Source: Cardinalis cardinalis | Lineage: Eukaryota > Chordata > Aves > Passeriformes > Cardinalidae | Direction: 5' to 3' | DNA length: 64,000 nucleotides | Assembly (NCBI GenBank): GCA_014549065.1 | Contig: JACDOX010000031.1 | Location: forward strand, 6,846,635-6,910,634 | In this document: positions 50,861-60,676 of the stretch, one piece after another | Numbering within the stretch: position 1 is the first letter of the stretch | Layout of the letters: each line of letters starts with the position of its first letter | Notes under the pieces: generated by a model | What the model saw: the letters and a program-made list of their open reading frames with translations, nothing else | Told to the model about the DNA's origin: nothing | Database searches by the model: none | Program-made: the position numbers and the translations under genes

Positions 50861-51390
50861 TTCTGGTGCAGCCTCACCTCAATGGCTCTGTGCAGTTCTG
50901 GGCACCACAACAAAAGAAAGATTTAAAGCTATTAGAAAGGGTCCAAAGAAGAGCCATGAAGATGGTAAATGGCCTAGAGGGCAAGCTGTACAAGAAGTGG
51001 CTGAGGTCACTTGATTTCCTTAGCCTGGAGAAGGGGAGCCTGAGGNGAGGCCTGATGGTTGTTCACAGATTCCTTATGAGGGGAAGTGAAAGGGCAGGCA
51101 CCGATCTCTCTGGTGACCAGTGACAGGACCTGAGGGAACAGCCTGAAGCTGTGTCAGGGGAGGTTCAAGTTGGCTATCAGGAAAAGGTTCTTCACCCTGA
51201 GAGTGGTTTGGTACTGGAACAGACTCCTCATGGAAGTGGTCACAGCACCAGCCTGGCAGAGTTCAGGAAGCATTTGGGCAATGCTCTTGGAAACGCGGTG
51301 CAATTTCTGGGATGTCCTGTGCAGGGCCAAGAGTTGAACTCGATGATCCTAATGGGAGCCTTCCTACTCAGGATACTCTACAATTTAATA
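50861..51390 (+). mobile_element. CR1 LINE, 3' part (end of ORF2 plus 3' UTR)
   Basis: This is the best-preserved retrotransposon remnant here, about 530 bp. It encodes the C-terminal end of the CR1 ORF2 protein in the plus frame starting at 50866, with residues VQFWAPQQKKDLKLLERVQR, then the RRAMKMVNGLE and SLEKGSLR motifs characteristic of this family. The frame then shifts or stops near 51,123. A second frame from about 51,151 continues with LEQTPHGSGHSTSLAEFRKHLGNAL-like coding remains (positions about 51,214-51,290). The 3' UTR follows with GTTGAACTCGATGATCCTAATGGGAGCCTTCC-like sequence (51,332-51,363) and a decayed ATTCTATG-type terminus near 51,390. It is 5'-truncated like most CR1 copies and dead: frameshifts and no RT or endonuclease domain. 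Confidence 0.95.
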
Positions 51391-53029
51391 GTACATACAG
51401 AGAGAGAGAGGATTAATTTTTGGATTCCCTCAGAAACATTTCTGTCTTTGATACTATTAAACTGTGCGTTCATACTATACCCTCCTGATCTCCCTGCCAT
51501 ATCCCTTTCCCTGGTTTCCTATGACTTTGGTGTGGAAGATGAGATTTTGATTATTTTAATGGCCTTGTCCTGAACTTTATCCTGAAAGATAACCCAACAC
51601 CCACAGAAAGAATTCTGTACTAGTAACTAGAGATGGAAAAATTATTTTTCAAAAATAACTTCATCCTTAAGCTCTCTTACACCTTTCATTTTTATTTATG
51701 TACTAAGTGGTGTGAACACCTTTCTGCAGGGTAGAAATTTTTAGCCATGATTAATCCAGTACTGGATAGATGCACAAATAGACTCTTTAAAAAAATGTTT
51801 AAAATAATCCTATAACCTATAGGTTTAGTAATTCTTAGCTCTAAGTGGTTTTGTGTGTAAGTTTTCTGTATATTGAATAAAGCATTGAACAAACTCTGAA
51901 AGATCTTTCTCATTTCTTACTACCATGCATGCATGGACAAAATCAGTCAAGCAGGAAAATAAAGAGATAATGAGAAACTAAGAATCTGTTTGCATTCCCA
52001 AGGGGTTCTTTGTGTTCAGATATGATATTTCCACTGTGACTTTAGTTGTTGAAAGGAGGATTTCACTTGAAGTCCTGGATGAAGGATTATTGATCCAGAA
52101 GAAAGGAAAAAGATAAGAAAGAAGCAAAATTACCTTCTTACCCAAAGGTTCAAAAAGTTTAAAACTAGATAGATTTTTACCTAAAACTCTCAGTATAAAC
52201 CAAACCAGACCAAACCAATTCAAACAAATTGTAAAGAAAACACACAAGAAACAGTAATAATAATTTTTAAAAAACAGCAAAAAACTCCAAAACCCCCTAA
52301 GAAAACCCATTAAAATGGTATATGCGAGAAGAAGCTGTTGTGTATAAGATAGACCAGGGTTTGTTTTGTTTTTTTTTTTTAAAGACATGGATAAACTGAC
52401 AGATACTTGCAAATTTCCATGTTAACAGATAAAGCAAGAGCTTGCTTTTCTGAAGGAGTAAAGAGGTTGGAGACTTATCAGGATTGTGGAGTAACATTTA
52501 TATTTAAGAGCTTAAAAAATTGTTAATTTTTTTTTTAATATCTAAAGAAGGTGAGGATTTACTGGATATTTTTAGGGNATTTAAGTACACTTACATTTAC
52601 AAACAATCACTGCAACAACTAATCAAAAGTGTGAAGGCTTAACATCTGAACTTCAATGAATTCAATTACACACCTTGAATGGATGCCTAAATACCTTTTG
52701 CATTTAATCCAGTATGTTTTATTTGTTGTGATCTTTCTACATGCTGAGGTAAAATCTTCCCTTTAATATCCTGCTTTTATAGAAACCATTTGTTTATTGC
52801 TTGATGTAATAGCAATAAATGTCATTGAAGACTATGCTGAAGCTTACTGACAATTTCTGAAAAAGAGTAGAGAAATGGGCATAACTTTTATCTTTTCCTT
52901 CTGATCTAATGGAGGTGGGCAAACCAAATTTTTATATTAGAACATAATTTTAAGATAAGAACACCTAAGATGTCATTAAACTCCTTCAGTTAGATAAGAG
53001 ATGCACTAAATATTGTAATATGTTCATAG

Positions 53030-53500
53030 CACAAAGTAACAAGCTGTTGTTCTTTCACAGGCTACTCTTCCCCTGTTATTTGGCCCAAATCACACCCTTG
53101 GCTGGCTTTTAAAAATGTGAACTTCTCAGTCTTCAAAGGCCTTTCTTTTCATCCTTTTTTCTTTGACTAATGAAAAAAGTGGTGGGTGACATATTTCATA
53201 TTTTATATTTCAGATACAGCTGTACAGGAGCTATTTACAGCATGTATTTGTCATAGAGTTTTGCTAATTGAAACGTAACGCGCAGATTATGCACATCAAA
53301 AACACCTTTCCAGTGACTAAATTAATCCATGTTATTCAGAGTACAAGCATGATACTAGTGGTTCCTTTAAGAAGTCTGGCTTTCTATATCAGTTAAACAT
53401 CAAACATCCCTATTTTGACACAAAGTGTTTACATAATAAACAAAGTACATCACTTAGCTTTTACGTGTTCTGCCTGTTATGAAAACTTGTGTTAAGACTT
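53030..53500. other. Possible conserved non-coding element
   Basis: A unique-sequence block containing GCTAATTGAAACGTAACGCGCAG-like sequence (53,263-53,285), which is unusually CpG-rich for this window, followed by an octamer-like ATTATGCACAT and a further ACTAAATTAATCC word. It lies inside the longest N-free run of the window (52,579-55,675). No coding frame with splice signals is seen. Conservation is inferred by eye, not measured. Confidence 0.3.
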
Positions 53501-56219
53501 TGGTGACGCCTCGTGGAAAACTTTGAAAGTTACTTTTTTCCCCCAAGTAGTTTTGCAAATATTATCAAGTATTTGCTTTCCTTACTCATTTTAAGATGCA
53601 CTATTTAAGACAAAAGATGATGTATCTCTGTGACGAGTATTTCTCATCACAGATAATAACTGAGGTAAGGTAATAACTCATTATTTGTGCATGATATATA
53701 TTCAGAGTCACAATATACACAATTATTTAGTTCCTTCTATTATTTCAGGCAAGGAAGAGGGCACTAATGGCAGCATTATCCCTTTTATTCATTGTAGTTG
53801 AAAATGTCTTTGTCAGTCTTAAAATAATGTATCAAATGTAATGTATCAGGAGCACCCCTAGAGGAACAGAAGGATTTTTTCTTTTCTTCCCTCCCCTGCA
53901 ACCCCCCTTGTTCCTCCCCAGGTTATGAAATATTATAATTTTATCACTCTACTGTATAAGTATCCCAGTAACACAATCTCTGTATGTGTGGGCTAAACAT
54001 CAGATATGGCACAATTCCAAGTTATGCTTGAGCCTTTTACTCTCTAGTGTGCATTGTTTTCATATTTTTCTGTTAATTATATTTTCCTTAGATGACAGCT
54101 GACTGGTGAAAAGAAAGGGTGAAGGCTTGTGGGAGTAGAAGTGGGCTGTTTAAATGTGATTGGAAGGAACTTAACTCTGCATAAAATTTTCTGTCTATGT
54201 TGAGTCAATTTACCACCCATGTACTCTTTAGATGTAACTGAAAAAGAGAGACTGAGGGGTGCAAGGAAGACTATAAAATTTAATATTGCAAAGATATCAA
54301 TTAAGAAAGAATTTAAAATGAAAGTTTTTGGTTTTTTTCTTTTTAAGCTGAAGAGGAGGTGAATGTTCCAGGGAATCAAAATTCTAAATATTGTCTATTT
54401 CTCTGTCTCTAAGCATCCTTTACTGGATACTCTCAGTGAAATGTGGGTGGCATTGCAGTTTACAGATGCTGTATGTGTGTTCTTTTTTTTCTTATGTTGT
54501 TTGTTCAGAAATGAGAATAGTGGGTTCCATGAAAGACCTTATGTCAAACTTAAATGTAATAATATAAGGTTTTCTAAATGTAAATCAATGCACTGTATTT
54601 TGTTTTCTTCTACCCCTCCCTTGAGCCCATTCCTGATCAATGAAATGAAGGAAGGAAAGAGAGCAGGAAGACATTGACAGTCACTTCACAATGAAGGAGT
54701 TTTACACCTAAAGAACAAATGCACTTGTTACATTTGTAGTACATTATATGGTCCCTAAAATTATACTGTTTAAAACCAGGATTTGCTGTTTGAGATTTTA
54801 AGTACAGATAGAATTTTCTGAGAATTTACAGGTAAGTTAGTTTCTTAGTATATGAGTTAATTTAAAGTGCTAATTTCAAACTTTAGCACTTTCTTATCAA
54901 AATTTGTCACAAATCTCTTAAATAATAAAATATTTCAGACCTTAGCTACTTAGCAAAATCTCATTAAATGTTGTTACACAGGCATTACCTATAATCTGAA
55001 TACTCATTTTAGGATTTTTTTTTTTTCTCTAGTATTATATATGAATGAAAATTTAGTTTCAGTGACTTCAAAGACTGACTACTTTTTTCCTCAAAATATC
55101 ACCTGATTTAACTGTTGAAAACAATATCAGTACTACTTTGAGGAGATATGTACGCCACATTTTATTTACTTTGAAATTCTTTCTGCTCATGCTCTTTCCT
55201 TCTTTCATATACATTCCCCAATTCTACTTTTTTTATGGAAGGAAAGAGAAGTCTAGTTAGTATATCTTTTTTTCTGTACTTAAAGAACGAAAGCAAGTGT
55301 TGTATACCCCACAATTTTAATTTAATTCCCACAGATGCTCATTAGCCCAGACCTGGAAGGCTAGAACATTTATCCTGTTGATTTCAAAGGTTACAGAGTT
55401 TCAAGTTCTTTCTGTTCTTGCACAAACTGGTGAAAATGAGAAAACTCTACTCCAGTCAGTAGTTGAAAGATAGCTGATTAGGTTTTACAGAGCAACAGAA
55501 TTAGTAGTGCCAGTCTGTGAGCTGAATTCAAGTTTCCTTTGACAAAAAGCATCAAGGCCAGCTGAGTAGAATAGAAGTGATAAGAATATAGTTATCATTC
55601 ATATTATCCAATTGTTATTCTTACCTGTTATCTGCCACAGATTGCTAGTAGCAGGAATGACAAAAAAAGAGGGAANGCATAGTAAAAGTAAAACCCTCTA
55701 ATATTTTGGTAGAAAAGTTCACCTGACTAATTGGTTTCTTAATTCAGGTTTTTCTATGTATTGTGATGCACGACACAAGTGTTATCAGTTTTCAGAATAC
55801 ACAACACTAGGTCTTTTATCTGGAGAAATCAGTAACCATATTCCCTTGCTTAGAATCATGAATTTCTTCAATTTGACAGTAATTCTGATTAGGGTTCCCC
55901 CTTTTAGCTCTGTGTTTGGAGCTACAGTAGAGTGACTTGCCAGAATCAATAAGGATACCTGATGTCATTCTCATTTTTCACCACATGTATACTTTTGAAG
56001 ACTTTGACATACTGAGAATTGATTAAATTTTAATAAAAACTACTTGGAGGTCTTGTAGGATGAAATTTTCATTTGTCATTAATTTTTAACATGTCTTTTC
56101 AACACTATTATCATCCATGATNTTGATGATGCTACTCACTTTCAAGTCAAAAGTATTAATTAAAGTTACATTACACTTAGCGAAAAGGCTTAGTATCATA
56201 ACATGTAATTTCATTAATA

Positions 56220-56540
56220 ATCTCTTAATTATATCCCAAACAGCCTCAGATTAATTAATTTCTTTTCTTGCTGTTTATCTACAAATTAATCTTACAACTT
56301 GAATTAGTACATTTATTCCTAAAAAGATTTTGATGAAACATTCCAGTAAGTTAATTATGAGTTGTGCATTTCTTTTTGTAATTTGGCAAAACTGAAAGTA
56401 TAATTAATTGATGATTTTACATGGTTTTTATCATAGCTTTGGCTTAGTTTTCTACATCTATCTGGTTTAGAGTTACTTTGCATTAGGCTGGAAATCATGT
56501 ACATTATCTCTATTTCAGGCGATCTAGCTAATATTGATGG
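56220..56540. other. Possible conserved non-coding element
   Basis: An AT-rich but non-repetitive block with repeated homeodomain-like TAATTA words: GATTAATTAATTTC, AGTTAATTATGAG and TATAATTAATTGATG. It has no N between 56,123 and 56,824. It could be a homeobox-bound enhancer or just AT-rich background. Confidence 0.25.
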
Positions 56541-57057
56541 CTATATTGAGTAAGGAGTTTTTCTGGGTAAAAGAGTTGGTTGAATTAAAGACAAAGGAAT
56601 CTGCTTCAGCAGTGAGAAAGCTGGTTAAAATACTGACATCTAAGTGACACTAAATAGACACTATCAAGTGTAGTCTTCATCAATGAACTGGAGAAAATCA
56701 TGGTCTCTCTAAATTATAAATATTCATAGCACATGCCCATGTAACATGTTCATGAATATTTTCTCATTTCTAGCATAGTGCCTCTATAAAATAAGGAAAA
56801 AGGCCCAAATAAACTATAGAACAGNAAAAGGAGCTAGAAATAATGCACAGAATTCTGAAAATCTAAAATTTATAAACCAAGCCAGTATGTTTGTGCATGC
56901 ATAGTTGTTTTCAAGTGAGACTTAAATCTTTAGCACTATCATAACATATATAGGTTCCAAATGAGTGAGAACGTAGCAATGCGAGTTTATTTTCATTGTC
57001 AGTTTTGCCTTCCTCCTCCTGCTGCTGTTTGTTCATTGTGTACACAAACACAGGAAA

Positions 57058-57063
57058 GCTTTG
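57058..57063. repeat. Target-site duplication, left (copy B)
   Basis: GCTTTG immediately flanks the LTR and is repeated exactly at 57440-57445. Confidence 0.9.
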
Positions 57064-57439
57064 TGTGGAGGGTTTCCAGGATGAGAGAGAGACGAGAGCC
57101 TTGACTCCATCAGAAGGCTTGATTTATTATCTTATATATATATATATATATATATTACATTATATTAAAAAGAGAGAGGAAAGGGGAGAAGGTTTCTCCT
57201 GAAGGCTGTTAAGCTAAGAATAGAATGCAGAAGAAGTCAAAACAATGGGAACTCTCTCCGACTCTGTCCTCGAGAGCTCAGGCCTTGATTGGCCATTAAT
57301 TATAAACATGCCAGATGGGCCAATCACAGGTGGACCTGTGTCATTCCACAGCAGCAGATAACCATTGTTTACCTTTGCTGCTGAACTGCAGTTCTCAGAA
57401 ATCCTAAGAAAGGATTTCTCATGAAAGATGTCTGCGACA
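57064..57439 (-). mobile_element. Solo LTR of the same family as 9.55 kb (copy B)
   Basis: A 376-bp LTR in reverse orientation. On the minus strand it begins TGTCGCAGACATC and ends CCTCCACA. Perfect 6-bp duplications (GCTTTG) flank it, which fixes both boundaries and points to a class II (ERVK-like) integrase. It shares long blocks with copy A, including the GGTAAACAATGG and ATCTGCTGCTGTGGAATG words, GTGATTGG and the ATCAAGCCTTCTGA word before the 3' end. Its central TATA-rich part has expanded into a (TA)n run at 57133-57155. The sequence AATAAATCAAG on the minus strand provides a poly(A) signal. The exact duplication suggests this copy is younger than copy A, or evolved at sites that happened not to mutate. 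No internal proviral sequence is present. Confidence 0.95.
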
Positions 57440-57445
57440 GCTTTG
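57440..57445. repeat. Target-site duplication, right (copy B)
   Basis: GCTTTG, an exact match to 57058-57063. Confidence 0.9.
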
Positions 57446-60400
57446 AGCTTAGAAAATAAGTTTTTTGAAGCCCAGCAGAAGCAGTACCATCCAAATCAGT
57501 TATGAGATTTTGTCTTGCGATATTTATTAAATTTTCTCAGCCAGTTCTGCATGCTCAGCAACAGCCAGATCTTCACTTCCATAAAATAACATCTAAGCTT
57601 CATAAAGGATCCATTATCTGTAAATCCTAAAGACAGTCCTCACACTGAAGAAGCACACAGAGGAAGAACTTTCATCAGGCACCATCCGATAAGAACATCA
57701 CAGAAGCATCATCTCCTCCTCTGGCGGGGGCAGTTAGTATCTTTAGCCTAGTCATGTAGAACTGTGATNATTGGGGTGTCTCAGCTTGGTCACAGTTGGT
57801 TTCATTCTTATGCAGTTTGTTAGCCAGTGGGACTAATACAGCTGTATTGCAGTAAAAGTCAAATTGTACCAGAATACACAGAAGTATCACTCAGGGAAAG
57901 ATTTTGGTGCTTTGCTCATCTAGACATTTCTACTTGCTTGCTAATAACTGTTGCCAGAGATTTTTTTCACCTTTTTTCTAACCTTTCTCTGCTTTTGCTT
58001 GTTAAGGTGTATTTTTTTTTTTACCAAGATCTGTTTCTTGAAGTAAAAAGTTTTTATAGAAAATGTGAGTTATGACAAAACTTTCTAAGCTTTANGGTGA
58101 AATTATTAATTATAAAAGGCCACTACAAAGAGTAGACCACGGGTTCAGTTAATCATCTCAGGAGTGAGCAAAATTTTAATGTCTACACTAAGTTATTTAA
58201 AGCAAAAATGAAGTTTGGCTTCTCCTAAAGTCAAGCAAGTACTCTCATGCCTCAGTGTCTTTGCAGCAATTTTTTGCTTAGTGATAAATTTCCATTTTTT
58301 TCCTGGTGTAAAATGAAAATAAATTTCAACATTTTGACATTTTATATGTGAAATTAAATTCTTGATTACCGAATGGTATTTATATTTCTGATGAAATTTA
58401 CTTATTTGCTTCCCACAACCCCAACTTACGGAGACCTCCTGCATTCTGATGGCTCAAATACTTAGTTGTTTATTTTTACCTTAAAATAAATCAAATAGTG
58501 TTGTTTTGTGTTTGAAATCTAGTGCAGATCAAAGCTTTTTCTGATGTAAATTTTCACAAATGCTCCTTTTCTATGAATCTAGATGAAATGTGATATTCAC
58601 AACATTATCCTTGTACAATTGAAAAAGAGAAATACAAGAATACCTGACATAAGCAGATGAAATATCAGATTCTGTTGAAACATTTCTAAGGCATAACTCT
58701 TCTCATTCAGCTGATAGCTATGTTTCATCTTCCAGTTCCCNAAATAAAGGCAAATTGTACACATGGGATGAGCAGCAGGCAAAGAGGTTTTATTTCCTTT
58801 AAAAAACAAATTAACCTCTTGAATGACCAAAAGTATCCCCAACAGTCACTAGCTGCTACTTCATAGGAGTCCCATGGTTTCTGTGTTGTATCTGCCACCT
58901 CCTTATACCATGCATATCTCAGAGGAAATCAAATTACTCTTGAAGCTTCTGTTTAGGCAACTGGCTCAGGTTCTGTATATATCTTTTTTTCGACCAAGCT
59001 TACCATACAAATATAAGCNTGAAAGAGAATTCTTTTGTACCACAGGCAGTTAGATCATATGAAATTTTCTGGGTCCCTAATCAGGGCAATTTCATTCTGT
59101 AAATGTAACTATTATATAGATTTATTGTAAGTAGATTATGTCTATTACATATTTTGATTATTTAACTTTTTTTAATGAACATCAATAATACTACTGGTAA
59201 TTATGCATTCTAAGCATAATGACATTTGCTTCAAAGCTATCCTTGATATCTACATGTAGGCATAGAAAGTTGGCAATTTAAATCAAAATCATTAGTTAGT
59301 ATTTGAAAGTTATGTAAACTGCCATGATATCATATTTAAGTAACAGTAGCAATTTTCATGGCATCTGAGTATTCAGGAAGGCTGCCAATCTACAAATGAC
59401 TTCCCAATGCCAAAAAGAAAGTGCAATTTATAGTTGCTGGAAAGTAAAGCATCTGCTGTGTTCTATATTCTTTTTCTATATTATTTTTTTCTATTAATTC
59501 TCTCTTTACATCAGATGCAAAAGTAGAAGCTTTCAAACATTGTTCTTGCTAAGCTTTGAGGCGAAATATCTCAATTCAGAAAACTATACTTATGGTTTTG
59601 GGGTTTTTATTTTGCTTTGTCTTTCTCTTGCTTTACAAAGAGGGTTGCACAGAATTTCTTTTGGAACTGTCTAATAAGTTGCAGAATATGAGTTTCCTGT
59701 GTTGCCTGGGAAACAGCTTTAGGTAAAGCAAAAAAAANCACATTTAGTTTGATATAAAAATGTTGTCTTAGAGAACTATACTTTTATAAGTTTAGAGTTT
59801 TAAGTGTGTTGGCACCTATTATGCTTGTGCGACTGATAAAATTTCCTAACAAACCTGGTCATCTTTATGTGATGGAGCTTTCTGGTGGGCCCTTTGCCAG
59901 AAAAGCATTAAACAACATTATGGACTCACTGGACAGTTGCCATGGAATTTTCCACCAGGCAGTTTGTGAACTGATTATGGATCCTTCATAAGCTACAGAT
60001 AAGTTCAAAGNGTTCATTAATTACAGTAAAATCAGGATGAAAATTGCAAGTATCTACTTTTAAAAAAAGCATCAAGTTCAAATGATTCATGGACTTATCA
60101 GTTAACCCAGCTCCAGATAGANCACTATGAAACTCACAGGTGCCATAAGAATTTCTTTGGAACCCATCTCAGGTGTTTCTCTCAGGATANACTTTACTTG
60201 CCTGATTGTTAGCATCTCATGTCTTTTAAAATACTTTAAAATGTACCTTCTCTAAGCCCCCTGAACATCTTTTATCTTGTTTAGACTTCCTNAGTACCCT
60301 TGGCCATTTTAAATAGCATCAGAGAAGGAGATTTTGGTAACTGAATAGATCTCAAAGTCAAAGCATTAAAAGGACTTTNGAGCCATTTGGCTTCATCCCA

Positions 60401-60478
60401 GAGATATGCTAATTTTATTTACAGGCATGAAGGAGTCACTTTAGGTCACTCATGAATTTCACTTCAACTGTAGCTGCA
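57446..60478. other. AT-rich unique DNA, no gene recognised
   Basis: No gene is recognised. One 61-codon plus-strand frame at 59,806-59,991 has protein-like composition (Pro, Gly, Met and Cys well represented) but no splice sites and no family I know, so it is not called. Confidence 0.55.
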
Positions 60479-60676
60479 TCATAGAGTCACAGGAAGGCTT
60501 GGGTTGGAATCCATCCTAAAGATCCTCTAGTTCCAAGTGCCCTATTGTGGGCAGGAATACCTTCCACTAACCTGACCAGGTTGCTCAGAGCCACTCCAAT
60601 CTGACCTTCCATATTTCCAGGGATGACACATCCACAACATCTCCAGGCAACTTGTTCCAATTTCTCCCTTCTTTTC
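60479..60676 (-). mobile_element. CR1 LINE fragment, minus orientation
   Basis: The plus strand reads the complement of a CR1 3' end in the canonical order: CATAGAGTCACAGGAAGG, GGGTTGGAATCCATCC, AAAGATCCTCTAGTTCCAAG, GGCAGGAATACCTTCCACTA, ACCAGGTTGCTCAGAGCC, TTCCAGGGATGACACATCCA and AGGCAACTTGTTCCA. It is about 200 bp, 5'-truncated, and moderately diverged. The 63-codon minus-strand open frame inside it is a CR1 remnant, not a host gene. Confidence 0.95.

Larger units (their letters stand above)
51391..57063. other. AT-rich unique DNA, no gene recognised
   Basis: Five and a half kilobases with no gene. The 144-codon minus-strand open frame at 51.98-52.41 kb spans an A-rich tract and a poly-T run and looks spurious. 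Possible conserved blocks lie at 53.03-53.50 and 56.22-56.54 kb. A perfect palindrome TTGTGTACACAA sits just before the LTR, near 57,036. Confidence 0.55.

Noticed and set aside
50866..51573. Two adjacent protein-like plus-strand frames
   Set aside because: They are the decayed C-terminal part of a CR1 LINE ORF2 and its 3' UTR, not a host gene.
51978..52412. 144-codon minus-strand open frame with apparent hydrophobic segments
   Set aside because: It spans an A-rich tract and a poly-T run. The hydrophobic runs come from AAA/TTT-type codons. No splice sites or family similarity.
54780..54840. CAG/GTAAGT donor-like site near 54,830
   Set aside because: All three upstream frames contain nearby stop codons, so no coding exon fits.
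59806..59991. 61-codon plus-strand frame with protein-like composition
   Set aside because: No splice signals, no recognisable motif, and short enough to occur by chance.
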